DNA from: Oceanococcus atlanticus
GTDB lineage: Bacteria; Pseudomonadota; Gammaproteobacteria; Nevskiales; Oceanococcaceae
Assembly (NCBI RefSeq): GCF_002088235.1
Contig: NZ_AQQV01000003.1
Span: 1-64,000 of the forward strand
Reading direction: 5' to 3'
Length of the DNA: 64,000 nt
The position numbers and the translations under genes are program-made. Positions 24,992-34,012 of this stretch are shown in pieces. A model generated the notes under the pieces. The model was not told where the DNA came from. It saw nothing but the letters and a program-made list of their open reading frames with translations, and made no database searches. Every line of letters starts with the position of its first letter. The first letter of the stretch is position 1.

Positions 24992-26359
24992 TTATCGCCG
25001 GGTGGCGACGCTGCGTACGTTGGCCGGGCGGAAGTGCTCTTCGCCGATGGTGACGAACTCGAACAGTGGTTCTTCGTTCATCATTTCCATGGCCAGGTAA
25101 CGGCGTGAGTTGAAGTCGTAAATCATGTGGCCTGCGGGGCCGACTGATTGCGTCCACGGCAGCAGCACCTGATGGTATTCCTGGAAACGCCAGAGGTCGT
25201 CGCGGGCGTCGTAGATGTCGACCATCACGATGGTCCAGGTGTCTTCGTCGACGTAGAAGCGGCGCTGTTTGTACAGGTGACTGGTGCCGCGGCGGATGTC
25301 GGATTCCACTACCCACACGCGAATCTTTTCGTAGCGCATGAGATCCTGGTCAGGATGGTCTGCGCGAATGATGTCGTCGTAGTCGAGGCGGTTGTCGATC
25401 AGCTTGTAACCGTTGTACGGCGCAATGATTTCGCGTTTGCCGACCAGCTTCCAGTTGTAGCGGTCGGTGGCACCATTGAACACGTCGAGCTGATCGTTGG
25501 TGCGCAGGCCGTCGGAGCCGCTGCCAGGGTTGTCGTAGGCCACGTTGGGTGCCCGACGAGTCCGTCGCTGCCCGGGGTTGTACAACCAGGCGCGGCGCAC
25601 ATTTTCCTGCTGATCCAGCGTTTCGTGAACCAGCAGCACCTGCCCGGCTGAACGCGGCGGCGCCATGGTCAGCTGCAGGAAATAGGCCATCACCCCGTTG
25701 AGATCTTCCGGCTTGGCATTCGGCATGCTCCAGGAGAAACGCACGTCTTCGCGCAGCCTGTGCGCGATGAAATCACCGTTGGTCTGAACCACGATCTGGG
25801 CGTTGTAGCGTTTCAAAGAGGCGCCGCGAAAACGGGTTTTGTGATTCCACATGATCTCCTGCGGGTGTGAGGGGATCGGGAATGGCACGCCAATCGCACC
25901 GTTTTCGATGGATTCGCCGAAATTCGTCATTTCTGCTTTGAGGGCATTTTGCCGAGTGCCTTCGTAGATGTATTCCGGCGCGGCGCCGGTGCGTCGTGTT
26001 GGATAGACCGGCATCTTGTAGGTGTCGCCATACATCTCGAACAGGCGCAAATGGCCCTGGCTGAGCATGTCGCGGTATTCGTCGAGATTATCCCGGGTGA
26101 TCACAAACAGCGGGCGATCAGTGGTGATGTCTGAGAATGTGCGCGGCAGGCGTTGGGCATCTGGTGCGGGTGCCCGCGCCATCACATAGCCACCGGTCCA
26201 CTCCGGTATGCTGCCGTCGGCATTGGCGGCGCGGGTGCCACCAAGCGGGGTCAGATCCTTGCCCAGGCGGGCGGCTTCTTCGGCTGAGACCTTGGCGTAG
26301 GTCGAAAGGGGGGTGAGCGCCATGATCAGCAAAGTGATCAGCGAGGCGTATCGGCTCAT
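24992..26359 (-). CDS. DUF1329 periplasmic or outer-membrane-associated protein
   Basis: A 455-residue DUF1329 protein. It has a signal peptide (MSRYASLITLLIMALTPLS, cut near TYAKV). EEAARLGKDLTPLGG is the standard opening of the mature protein, SIPEWTGG follows, and IWVVESDIRRG-type and DLWRFQE motifs mark the LolA/LolB-like barrel. A lipid-carrier function is suggested by fold and by its constant pairing with DUF1302. ATG 26359 gives the correct signal peptide; longer starts add an unlikely N terminus. The pair is convergent here rather than in one operon. Confidence 0.85.
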   Translation of the reverse strand: MSRYASLITLLIMALTPLSTYAKVSAEEAARLGKDLTPLGGTRAANADGSIPEWTGGYVMARAPAPDAQRLPRTFSDITTDRPLFVITRDNLDEYRDMLSQGHLRLFEMYGDTYKMPVYPTRRTGAAPEYIYEGTRQNALKAEMTNFGESIENGAIGVPFPIPSHPQEIMWNHKTRFRGASLKRYNAQIVVQTNGDFIAHRLREDVRFSWSMPNAKPEDLNGVMAYFLQLTMAPPRSAGQVLLVHETLDQQENVRRAWLYNPGQRRTRRAPNVAYDNPGSGSDGLRTNDQLDVFNGATDRYNWKLVGKREIIAPYNGYKLIDNRLDYDDIIRADHPDQDLMRYEKIRVWVVESDIRRGTSHLYKQRRFYVDEDTWTIVMVDIYDARDDLWRFQEYHQVLLPWTQSVGPAGHMIYDFNSRRYLAMEMMNEEPLFEFVTIGEEHFRPANVRSVATRR

Positions 26360-26535
26360 AGGTGTTGTCTCCGGCGGCCCGTGACGGGTCTTGGCTTTGT
26401 GCATTGTGGGGACTTCTTGTGTAGGTGCTGACACGCACAGTGTCCGCAGACTGTTCCCCTGCAGTCAGCATATTGAGCAATGCGGGCTGGATCAAGAAAT
26501 GCCGGGGGATTTCGCCACCGCGGCATGCAAACCGT

Positions 26536-27573
26536 TCAGGGTGAGACGGATGGGACCTTATTCTGGGCCTGCTTGCGGAATTCGCCTGGCGAGACATTGT
26601 TCCAGCGCCGAAAGGCTCGAGTGAAACTGGCGGTGTCGGAATAACCCAGCTGGATGGCCAGCTCGTCCAGGGTGATGCGGGTTGCGCTGAGCAGGCGCTC
26701 GGCCAGTTGGCGTCGCTCGGTTTCCAGGATGTGCCGGAATGTGGTGCCTTCCGCATCCAGCTTGCGGCGCAGGCTGCGTGGGGACAGGGCCATGGCCTGA
26801 GCCACATCATCAATGCCGGCAACCAGACCCAGCTCGCCGAGCAAGTGGGCGCGCACCTGTCCGGCCACGCCAGCCTGTTGGCGGCGCTCCAGCTGCTGGC
26901 GGCACTGATCCTCCAGCATGCGCACCAGATGAGCATCAAAGGTGCTCAACGGACGGTCGGCATCGGCCCGGGGGATCAGCAGTTCATTGTGATCGCAGCC
27001 GCTGTCGGGCTTGACCCCGACCAACCCCGCGATGACCTCGCGGTACTCCAGGTCAGGGGCACGAAAACGGATGTTGTGCACATGCACGCCGGCGAGGCTC
27101 AGTTCACGCACCAGGTTGACGGCCGTGGCCATGTCCCGTTCGAGCAGAAACTGACGCAGATGACGCGGAATTGGGGCCGGGTCCATGCGCACACAGAGCA
27201 TGTCGCCATCCTCGGCCATGCCGATACGGCAATAGGCCGTGCTCAGTGGCAGATAACGCAAGGCGTGGCGGAAGGCTTCGAAAAGCGTGCGGCTGGTGCG
27301 CAGGGCGAAACCCCAGATGCCGAAAGTGGCCACGTTGTATTGCAGGCCGAGCTTGAAGCCCAGCGCGGCTTCATCGGGCAGGGCCAACATCAGGTTTTCG
27401 ACCAGGCGCAGCTCCTGATCGCGGGTGATCAGTGCGTCGGCCTCAAGCAGCGCGGTCGGATCGATGCCGGTGCCGAGCAGGCAGACATCCTCGGACACGC
27501 CGTAGCCTGCCGCGAAATTGAGCATGACCTGGCTGATCGCGATGGGGTGCAGGATCTCGGCGTCCACATTCAT
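26536..27573 (-). CDS. AraC-family regulator (Arabinose_bd type), second paralogue
   Basis: A regulator of about 345 residues, similar in length and plan to the protein at 21935: a ligand domain with YNVATFGIWGFALRTS (about 86-101), then an AraC helix-turn-helix pair ending QLGYSDTASFTRAFRRW. ATG 27573 begins the recognisable domain; ATG 27579 is two codons earlier. It lies divergently from the desaturase-family gene at 27688 and downstream of it in the same direction is the DUF1329 gene, so it could control either. Confidence 0.83.
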   Translation of the reverse strand: MNVDAEILHPIAISQVMLNFAAGYGVSEDVCLLGTGIDPTALLEADALITRDQELRLVENLMLALPDEAALGFKLGLQYNVATFGIWGFALRTSRTLFEAFRHALRYLPLSTAYCRIGMAEDGDMLCVRMDPAPIPRHLRQFLLERDMATAVNLVRELSLAGVHVHNIRFRAPDLEYREVIAGLVGVKPDSGCDHNELLIPRADADRPLSTFDAHLVRMLEDQCRQQLERRQQAGVAGQVRAHLLGELGLVAGIDDVAQAMALSPRSLRRKLDAEGTTFRHILETERRQLAERLLSATRITLDELAIQLGYSDTASFTRAFRRWNNVSPGEFRKQAQNKVPSVSP

Positions 27574-27687
27574 GCGCCACATTGTAGGCCGGCTGTCCCC
27601 AAGTGCATGCATGTTGTCCGTATTGGCCCTGTAGGCACCGCCGCCGGCGGTCTAATCTGGAGACAGATCAAGAACCAGGAGTAGACC

Positions 27688-28569
27688 ATGTCCGCCGATC
27701 TTGCTGCACTCAACAAGCAAGCCATAGTGGCCGCCAAGCAACACATGAATCACATCGCCTGGCCCACGGTGGCGCTGGTCGCCTTGGTGCTGGCCGGCAT
27801 GGGCCTGACTCTGGGCCTTTTTGCGGCCGGCCTGATCTCGGCCTGGCTGGCTACGCCGCTGGTCGCGGCACTGACCTACATGTCCTACACGCCGCTGCAT
27901 GAGGCCGCCCACGGCAATATCCATGGCGGACGTGATCACCTCAAGTGGCTGAATGACCTGTGTGGTTATCTGGTTGCACCGTTCATCATGGTGCCGTATG
28001 CCTCGCATACGGTTGAGCACTTCACCCATCATCGGCACACGAATCAGCCGGACAAGGATCCGGACTATGTGGTCAGCAGCATGGCCAACGGACCGGTCGC
28101 GGCGTTTTTGACCGTGTTCCGCTTTCTGTGGGTGCAGAACAGCTTCTTCGTCCACAACCACTGGGCCAAGGCGACCCGACGCGAGCGTGCGATCTACCTC
28201 GCGGAGGTTACGGTTTCGCTGGGCTGGCGGGTGGCCTTCATCGCCCTGGTGGCGCAGCCGGGCACGGCCGTGGTGATCGTGCTGGGCTACTTTTTCGGTG
28301 GCCTGTTCACGGCCTACTGGTTTGCCTACCGGCCGCACATTCCCTATCAGGACCCGGCCCGCTATCGCAACACCAACAGTCTCATCATGCCGCGCTGGAT
28401 GAAACCCTTTGAGTGGTTCTGGCTGGGCCAGAATCTGCATTCCATCCATCATCTGTTTCCGCGCGTGCCGTTCTACCGCTACCACGCACTGCACCGCGAA
28501 ATCGAACCCATCATGCGGGCGCACGGCACGCCCATCGTGGGCATTTTCAGCCGCCGCCCGGTGGACTGA
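27688..28569 (+). CDS. fatty acid desaturase / carotenoid hydroxylase superfamily enzyme
   Basis: A 293-residue integral membrane di-iron enzyme. Three histidine boxes are intact: HEAAHGN (about 71-77), HFTHHRH (about 111-117) and HSIHH (about 251-255), spaced by four predicted membrane spans. The family desaturates or hydroxylates lipids or carotenoids; the substrate is not clear. CAGGAG precedes ATG 27688. The stop TGA directly abuts the stop of the convergent hydrolase gene at 28570. The divergent AraC-type neighbour may control it. Confidence 0.82.
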   Translation: MSADLAALNKQAIVAAKQHMNHIAWPTVALVALVLAGMGLTLGLFAAGLISAWLATPLVAALTYMSYTPLHEAAHGNIHGGRDHLKWLNDLCGYLVAPFIMVPYASHTVEHFTHHRHTNQPDKDPDYVVSSMANGPVAAFLTVFRFLWVQNSFFVHNHWAKATRRERAIYLAEVTVSLGWRVAFIALVAQPGTAVVIVLGYFFGGLFTAYWFAYRPHIPYQDPARYRNTNSLIMPRWMKPFEWFWLGQNLHSIHHLFPRVPFYRYHALHREIEPIMRAHGTPIVGIFSRRPVD

Positions 28570-29331
28570 TCAAGACAGATTGCTGATCCAGTTGTTGAGA
28601 TCGTCGGCGACCTTTTCCCAGCCGGCATCCAGCATCAGGTTGTGCGCCATGTTCGGGTAGATGGTGGCTTCGGCGCCGTAAGCGGTGGCCGTGCGGCGCA
28701 CCACATCGGGCGGGAAGATGGTGTCGTGCTCCCCGCCGATCACCCACTTGGGCAGTTTGGGGTCGGCCTTGGCCGGCTTGGGCAGATCTAGGGCCAGCAT
28801 GTCGAGAAAAGCCCGAAAGGATTCGTTCTGGGTTTTGGCCCAGTACTGGCGCACCTCGCTCTCGGGCATGCTGGCACTGTAAAACAGGGCCTGGGCGAAG
28901 CGCGGTTCGCGCACCAGGTGATACAGGTTGAAGCCCAGACTGGCCACGCCCAGATCAATCGGCCGTGAGCGCAGCAGATGCCAGACCACGCTGAACACGC
29001 CCCACGGCGGGGCCGCGCCGAACAGCGCGGCACCAGCCAGATTGGGCGGTTGTCGCTCCATCACTTTCTGCACCACAAAGCCGCCCATGGAGTGGCCGGC
29101 GACAACAACCGGGCTGCTGCTGGCCTGAATTTGTGTCTCGACCGCGTCCGCGTAGTCGCGGACCGAAAACCACGGGATGCGGCGTGTATCCTGGCGTCCG
29201 TGCCCAGGCAGATCGATGGTTTGCACCTGCAAGCCGTGCTGGCGCAGGTAGGGGGCAAAGCGCTCTTCCCAGCACCAGGCTCCGTGCCAGGCGCCGTGGA
29301 CGAGCAGCAGTGTGGGGGTGCTCTCGCTCAT
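28570..29331 (-). CDS. alpha/beta hydrolase
   Basis: A 253-residue hydrolase. LLLVHGAWHGAWCWE (about 9-23) is the oxyanion strand, GHSMGGF (about 83-89) the nucleophile elbow, GGEHDTIF the late Asp region, and the terminal His is in NMAHNLML. The triad is therefore complete; the layout resembles the MES/HNL-type esterases acting on small esters. ATG 29331 begins the domain and has AGACAACG in front rather than a strong ribosome-binding site. It is divergent from the crotonase gene. Confidence 0.82.
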   Translation of the reverse strand: MSESTPTLLLVHGAWHGAWCWEERFAPYLRQHGLQVQTIDLPGHGRQDTRRIPWFSVRDYADAVETQIQASSSPVVVAGHSMGGFVVQKVMERQPPNLAGAALFGAAPPWGVFSVVWHLLRSRPIDLGVASLGFNLYHLVREPRFAQALFYSASMPESEVRQYWAKTQNESFRAFLDMLALDLPKPAKADPKLPKWVIGGEHDTIFPPDVVRRTATAYGAEATIYPNMAHNLMLDAGWEKVADDLNNWISNLS

Positions 29332-29449
29332 GCGTTGTCTCCGGGTTTTCATCCATGCAGGCCGGCTTAACACGGCCCGGTATCGCAGAGTAATGTAACC
29401 GAACACGTACTCTGTGGTGTCGTCCAGGACACCCTCAAACAGCGACGAA

Positions 29450-30139
29450 ATGAAAGAATTTGTATTGCGCGGGCGCGGCCCCAACACCATGACCCTGGCT
29501 TCGCTGCAGGCGCTACGCGACTGTCTGGCTGAACATCCGGACGAGCCGTTGCTGATCACCGGACATGGCACGGCGTTCAGCGCCGGTCTGGATATCGACG
29601 CGTTGATTAAGGATGACCCCAAGCGCGTCAGCGATGCGATTGAAGATGTCGCCGCCGCGCTGTTTTTGCATCCGGCCCCCACCGTGGCTGCGGTCAACGG
29701 CCACGCCATTGCCGGTGGTTGTTTGTTGCTGCAAGCCTGTGATCTGCGTATTGCTCGGGCTGACGCCACGATCAAGATCGGTATGCCGGGCGTGGCGCTG
29801 GGGATCAACTATCCGCCCAAGCTGATGCGCATTCTGCGTTACCGCATAGCTCCACAGTGCATCGATCGGGTGCTGCTCGAAGCGGCCAACCATGCACCGC
29901 AGCAGGCCCTGGCGCTGGGGCTTGTGGATGAGCTGGCCGATGATGAGCTGGGCCTGGCGCGTCAGCGTCTGCACAGCCTGGCGGCGCACCCGCGCGAGGC
30001 TTACGCCGAGACCAAGCGGGTGCTACGCGAACAGGCTCTGGAGGTCCCCCCGGCAGAGCGTGCGCATTTCGAAGCGCGCTTCAGCAGTCACTGGAATGGC
30101 GCGGGTCTGAGCCGCAATCGGCGCGACAAGGCGGGGTAG
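29450..30139 (+). CDS. enoyl-CoA hydratase/isomerase-family protein
   Basis: A 229-residue crotonase-fold protein, slightly short for the family (about 255). GHGTAFSAGLDIDAL (about 43-57) and NGHAIAGGCLLLQACDLRIA (about 85-104) form the acyl-CoA oxyanion hole. The residue positions of the two classic hydratase glutamates are not Glu here (KIGMPGVALGI in place of the usual PE loop), so an isomerase or other crotonase reaction is as likely as hydration. ATG 29450 is used. The next gene follows after 4 bp. Confidence 0.78.
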   Translation: MKEFVLRGRGPNTMTLASLQALRDCLAEHPDEPLLITGHGTAFSAGLDIDALIKDDPKRVSDAIEDVAAALFLHPAPTVAAVNGHAIAGGCLLLQACDLRIARADATIKIGMPGVALGINYPPKLMRILRYRIAPQCIDRVLLEAANHAPQQALALGLVDELADDELGLARQRLHSLAAHPREAYAETKRVLREQALEVPPAERAHFEARFSSHWNGAGLSRNRRDKAG

Positions 30140-30143
30140 CGCC

Positions 30144-30632
30144 ATGACGGACAGCAGTGCAAAGCAATCGGCGGGTGAGGTGCTGGCGCGCATCGTTGAT
30201 ACGGCGGCGCCGCAGCGCTTGCTCAGCTGCGGGACCACGGCAAACGAGGTCGGCCAGCGCTGGCTGGCCTGCAATCCTGCGCTGCAACTTGCACTGTTCG
30301 AGCCGCCCCAGGCGCAGGACGCCATCGCGGCGATGGCCGGGGCCGATCTGGCCTTGGTCAGCGACACCCTGGATCAGCTTGATCAGGCCGAGGGCAGCCG
30401 GCTACTTGGTTTGCTCCGCAACTACGGCACGCAGCGTATCGCCGTGCTGGTGGCGAGCGATGGCCGCTGGCAGTTGAATGAGTTGGTCGCTCTGGGCTTT
30501 CGGCGTCATGTCGAGCTCAGCGATGGCCTGACCCTGTACAGCTACAAGCTCGACAGCTACAACCACAAACGCAACTGGAACAATCCACGTAACTGGGCCA
30601 ACCCCGAAATGTGGGACAAGGCGCGCTGGTGA
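30144..30632 (+). CDS. DUF6231-like protein
   Basis: A 162-residue protein with a methyltransferase-like alternation (LLSCGTTANEVG near the N terminus, LALVSDTLDQLD in the middle) but no clear SAM loop. The C-terminal tail SYNHKRNWNNPRNWANPEMW is very distinctive and matches my memory of the DUF6231 family of gammaproteobacteria. Function is unknown. It starts 4 bp after the crotonase gene, so they share a transcript. Its TGA abuts the stop of the convergent TetR gene at 30633. Confidence 0.6.
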   Translation: MTDSSAKQSAGEVLARIVDTAAPQRLLSCGTTANEVGQRWLACNPALQLALFEPPQAQDAIAAMAGADLALVSDTLDQLDQAEGSRLLGLLRNYGTQRIAVLVASDGRWQLNELVALGFRRHVELSDGLTLYSYKLDSYNHKRNWNNPRNWANPEMWDKARW

Positions 30633-31232
30633 CTACTGCGGCGCGTGGATCAGCCATTGCGCCAGATTGCTGAATTGATCGATCAGTTGGTCCCGGCTAA
30701 TGCCGGGCGCGGGCTCGGCGATATAACGGATCAGGGTCAGCATGATGCCGTTGACCAGCACATAGGTGCGGACCTGGACATCCGCCACAGGCTGTGGCGG
30801 CGGATGGCGCAGCAGCACCTGGCTGATGACCATGAGCATCTTGTGCTCCAGGGCACTGAGATAGCGCCCGCTGTCCATCTGGTTCCAGTAACGGGACAGA
30901 TGCAGGTAACGCGCCTCGTCACGCTCCAGAAAATCCCAGATTGCATTCAGCATTTCACGAACGAATTCCGACAGGGTGGCCTGCGGCATGCGCGCGTACT
31001 GATCGTTGATCAGGGTCGACATCTCATCGACAAAACGGTTTAGCACCGCAGCGTACAGATCCTCTTTGCGATCGAAATACTGGTACAGCGAGCCGACGCT
31101 GATACCGGCGTAGCGGGCGATGCGTGCGGTGGTTGCTGCGTTCAGGCCTTCGCGTGCGATGCACAGCAACGTGGCATCGAGCAGGCTTTCAACCAGCGCG
31201 CGAGAGCGTTGCTGGCGGGGCTGTTTGCGCAT
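30633..31232 (-). CDS. TetR-family transcriptional regulator
   Basis: A 199-residue TetR protein. The N-terminal DNA-binding domain has TTARIARYAGISVGSLYQYF (about 34-53), a nearly ideal TetR helix-turn-helix. The rest is a helical ligand domain. It is divergent from the desaturase-rubredoxin genes, 72 bp away, and probably represses them; the AT-rich spacer 31233-31304 carries direct GCGAAT repeats that could be part of its site. Confidence 0.85.
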   Translation of the reverse strand: MRKQPRQQRSRALVESLLDATLLCIAREGLNAATTARIARYAGISVGSLYQYFDRKEDLYAAVLNRFVDEMSTLINDQYARMPQATLSEFVREMLNAIWDFLERDEARYLHLSRYWNQMDSGRYLSALEHKMLMVISQVLLRHPPPQPVADVQVRTYVLVNGIMLTLIRYIAEPAPGISRDQLIDQFSNLAQWLIHAPQ

Positions 31233-31304
31233 GATTAAAGCGAATTGAATGCGAATAAATAGTCACATTAGGATGGGATTCCGCTTTTGTCGAGGATCTG
31301 CCGC

Positions 31305-32192
31305 ATGCGTCACAACGTCGTCGACCTGAACCTGCTCAGTCCCCAGGATCAGCTGCGTTTCAAATCCCTGACCGCCACGCCGGGGCTATCGTGGCCGGTG
31401 CTGCTGCTGTGGCTGCTGGTGCTGGGGGCGTATGTCATGTCGTGGGTGGGTGGACTGGCCGGTTGGCTGCCGCTGTGGGCGGGCATGCTGATCAACAGCG
31501 TGGCCGGTTATTACGCCTTCAGCATTGCCCATGACAGCATCCATCGCGCGGTGTCCCGCAACACCCGGCTCAATGATGCGATCGGTCAAAGCGCGATCAT
31601 GCTCGGGGCGCCTTACGTCAGCCTGTCGCTGTTTCGCTGGGCTCACATTCTTCATCACCGCTTCGCCAACAGTGCGCGCGACCCCGACTGGATCCTGCAT
31701 GGGCCGGCATGGTCCTTGCCGTGGCGCTGGATGTTCATCGATGTGCTGTATCTGCGTCACACCCTGAAAAACCTCGACCCGGTGTCACGGCGGCATTTGC
31801 GCGCCAGCATGCGTTGGGCGCTGGGCAGCCTGGTGCTGTTCACGGCTTTGATTGCGTCGGGCTACGGCTGGCACCTGCTGATGCTATGGCTGATCCCGTC
31901 ACGCGTGTTGTTCGTGACTCTGGGCTTTGCGTTTTTCTGGTTGCCACATGTGCCGCACGACACCGCCCAGGCCGACAATCTGACCCGGGCGACCACCGTG
32001 CGGCTGGGCCACGAATGGATACTCAGTCCCTTGCTGCAATGGCAGAACTACCATCTGATCCATCACCTGTGGCCGACCACACCGTTCTATAACAACCGCC
32101 GGGTCTGGCGTCTGGTTGAGGGCGAGCTGCGCCAGCAGGATCTGTCGATACAACATGGCCTGGCCTTGTATCCCACGCGACAGGAGGCCTAA
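31305..32192 (+). CDS. membrane di-iron desaturase/hydroxylase
   Basis: A 295-residue membrane enzyme of the same superfamily as the protein at 27688. Its histidine boxes are HDSIH (about 76-80), HILHHRF (about 114-120) and HLIHHLW (about 250-256), with four to five membrane spans. It is followed by a rubredoxin gene whose ATG overlaps its stop (TAATG), so the rubredoxin is the likely electron donor. ATG 31305 precedes the family N terminus [11 protein letters not shown]. The TetR protein 72 bp away is the probable regulator. Confidence 0.83.
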   Translation: MRHNVVDLNLLSPQDQLRFKSLTATPGLSWPVLLLWLLVLGAYVMSWVGGLAGWLPLWAGMLINSVAGYYAFSIAHDSIHRAVSRNTRLNDAIGQSAIMLGAPYVSLSLFRWAHILHHRFANSARDPDWILHGPAWSLPWRWMFIDVLYLRHTLKNLDPVSRRHLRASMRWALGSLVLFTALIASGYGWHLLMLWLIPSRVLFVTLGFAFFWLPHVPHDTAQADNLTRATTVRLGHEWILSPLLQWQNYHLIHHLWPTTPFYNNRRVWRLVEGELRQQDLSIQHGLALYPTRQEA

Positions 32193-32359
32193 TGGACTAC
32201 CGCCGCTACCGCTGCATGTATTGCGCCCATGTGTATGACGAAGCCCGCGGTGACCCGGACAGCGGGATTCCCGCGGGCACCCGGTTCGAGGATATCCCCG
32301 ATGACTGGATGTGCCCCGAATGCGGGGCCAGCAAGGCCGACTACGAACGAATCGATTAG
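32192..32359 (+). CDS. rubredoxin
   Basis: A 55-residue rubredoxin. It has two iron-binding pairs, [15 protein letters not shown] (CxxC near residue 8) and [12 protein letters not shown] (CPxCG near residue 40), with [15 protein letters not shown] between them. It should carry single electrons to the di-iron desaturase encoded directly upstream, as rubredoxins do for alkane hydroxylases. Its ATG overlaps the desaturase stop, and its TAG overlaps the TAA of the convergent thioesterase gene. Confidence 0.95.
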   Translation: MDYRRYRCMYCAHVYDEARGDPDSGIPAGTRFEDIPDDWMCPECGASKADYERID

Positions 32360-32784
32360 GTCGCCGGATCTGAGGCGCTGTCGACGTCGCTTTCAAGCAA
32401 AAAATGGCCGCGCCCGACCGACACCGGTCGCTGCGGGTCGTCCTGCCAGCAACGCACCTGAACCTGCGCCACGCGCCGGCCTTTACGCAGCACCTCGCAA
32501 TGGGCGTGGCTGTCGCGGGCCTGTGCGGAACGCAGGAAATCAAGCGAAAAATCTACCGGCTTGGGCACCCGCTGCTGGTCTTCGGTGATGCTGAGCCAGA
32601 TCATCGCGGCATTCTCCAGAAAACCACCGATGGCGCCGCCGTGGACGGCTCGCAAGTGCATGTTGCCGACCAGGTCATCACGAAACGGCAGGGTGAAGAT
32701 GCCGCTGTCGCTGTCCAGGCAGATGCCCAGGTAAGCGGCGTAGGGGATGCGCTGCAGCGCGCTTTGAAAGCGTTCGTGGGTCAT
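32356..32784 (-). CDS. hotdog-fold thioesterase (PaaI type)
   Basis: A 142-residue protein of the 4HBT/PaaI family. The conserved active-site block is [19 protein letters not shown] (about 41-59; HGG turn with a following acidic residue), then SLDFLRSAQ (about 79-87). It hydrolyses an acyl-CoA thioester whose acyl group is not known. ATG 32784 overlaps the stop of the upstream gene by four bases. It is the last gene of an operon with an FAD monooxygenase and two more thioesterase-fold genes. Confidence 0.82.
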   Translation of the reverse strand: MTHERFQSALQRIPYAAYLGICLDSDSGIFTLPFRDDLVGNMHLRAVHGGAIGGFLENAAMIWLSITEDQQRVPKPVDFSLDFLRSAQARDSHAHCEVLRKGRRVAQVQVRCWQDDPQRPVSVGRGHFLLESDVDSASDPAT

Positions 32785-33236
32785 GTTGCAGGCTCCAGCA
32801 CGGACGGGGTCTTGTGCGCGGTGCGCATGAAGGCGGCGCGGGCCAGTGCGGTGGGCTGCTCGGCATCGTTCTGCCACACACGCCCGCTGACGAACACGAT
32901 CTGCCGGGCGATGCGGTCAACCTCGGCTTCCAGGATCAGATCCAGTCCGGCTACGGCGGGGCGGTGGTAGTCCATGCGCAGATCGATCGTGGCAATGGGT
33001 TCGGGGGCGTCCAGGGCACTGAGGATGGCCGCCCCGAAGCCGGAATCGACCAGCGACAGCTGCACCGAGGTGTGGATCAGTCCGCGTTCGGCATCACCGA
33101 GCAGGAAGTCGGCATAGGGCTGACGCACGCGCACGCGGCCGCGCTCGACCTCCTCAATGACCTGGCCCAGGGCGCCGCAATGCGGCACCGAGGTGGCGTA
33201 ATAGCGTTGCAGCGGATGCTCTTTGCTGGCACTCAT
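32781..33236 (-). CDS. hotdog-fold thioesterase
   Basis: A 151-residue protein of the PaaI/4HBT group. GLIHTSVQLSLVDSGFGAAI (about 52-71) takes the place of the usual HGG block (H then a downstream Asp), and TIDLRMDYHRPAV (about 82-94) is the central strand. The standard G-G turn is missing, so activity is less certain than for its neighbour. ATG 33236 and the stop overlap both neighbours by four bases, giving tight translational coupling. Confidence 0.75.
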   Translation of the reverse strand: MSASKEHPLQRYYATSVPHCGALGQVIEEVERGRVRVRQPYADFLLGDAERGLIHTSVQLSLVDSGFGAAILSALDAPEPIATIDLRMDYHRPAVAGLDLILEAEVDRIARQIVFVSGRVWQNDAEQPTALARAAFMRTAHKTPSVLEPAT

Positions 33237-34012
33237 CGCGGCTCCAGCAGCAGGTTCTGCGCCGCATCCGCGATGACGCCTTGGCTGTCCCACACGCGGG
33301 TTTCCGCCAGGCCCAGACCAAAGGACTGAAAATGGCTCATGGCGTCCAGACAGACCCAGTCACCGACCGGGTAACGGCGAATGTTGACGTTCAGGTCTGG
33401 GTTCATGAAGGCGTATTCGCGCGGGTTCACTGCGGCGCTGACACCACTGCCGGAGTCCACCGCCAGCATCAGGCGTTGCAGCGGGCTGATGGCGCTGTCG
33501 TCGATCAGCGGCATGCGCGGGCGCATCCACATCTGCGCATGACCGCAGCCGGGGCCGCCGCTGACCCGGCAGGATTGCATTGCGGTGTGATAGCCGACCG
33601 GCCCGTCGAAAAAATCGAAGGTGAAATCCTCGCCGCTGGCGGGTTCGGGCGGCGCCTTGGGGTCATGCGATGGCAGTTCGGGGGTGGCAACATCGCACCG
33701 ACGCAGGAGCAGGGCCAGCGCCGAAATCACGGTCTGGTCGCTGTCGCGATCGATCAGTCGGGCTTCAATGATGCGGCGTCGCTTGCCGCCGGTGCGCTGG
33801 GTCAGTTCCACACGCAGGCGGGCGATCGGAATCGGACGCAACAGGTCCAGACTCAGGCGCGCTACATGCATGGGGCCGGCTTCGGCCTCCACCGCGTGCG
33901 CGATCAGGGCCGCCGGTGGGCCGGCATGCTGAAAGCCGCGTGCCCAGGGGCCCTGGGTGTGCTCGGTGGCGATGAAGTCGCCGTTGTCGCTGCGAAAAAA
34001 ACAGTCGCTCAT
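33233..34012 (-). CDS. acyl-CoA thioesterase family protein (double hotdog)
   Basis: A 259-residue protein with two hotdog halves (TesB/4HBT_3-like). HAGPPAALIAHAVE (about 29-42) is the N-terminal family block, SLDLLRPIP (about 53-61) the central strand, and LNVNIRRYPVGDWVCLDA (about 208-225) the corresponding part of the second half. The expected substrate is a medium or long acyl-CoA. Its start overlaps the stop of the FAD monooxygenase gene by one base. Confidence 0.8.
   Translation of the reverse strand: MSDCFFRSDNGDFIATEHTQGPWARGFQHAGPPAALIAHAVEAEAGPMHVARLSLDLLRPIPIARLRVELTQRTGGKRRRIIEARLIDRDSDQTVISALALLLRRCDVATPELPSHDPKAPPEPASGEDFTFDFFDGPVGYHTAMQSCRVSGGPGCGHAQMWMRPRMPLIDDSAISPLQRLMLAVDSGSGVSAAVNPREYAFMNPDLNVNIRRYPVGDWVCLDAMSHFQSFGLGLAETRVWDSQGVIADAAQNLLLEPR

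Noticed and set aside
27688-32192. AlkB alkane hydroxylases
   Set aside because: The histidine boxes and lengths fit the fatty acid desaturase superfamily, and the AlkB-specific boxes and six-span layout are absent, despite a rubredoxin nearby.
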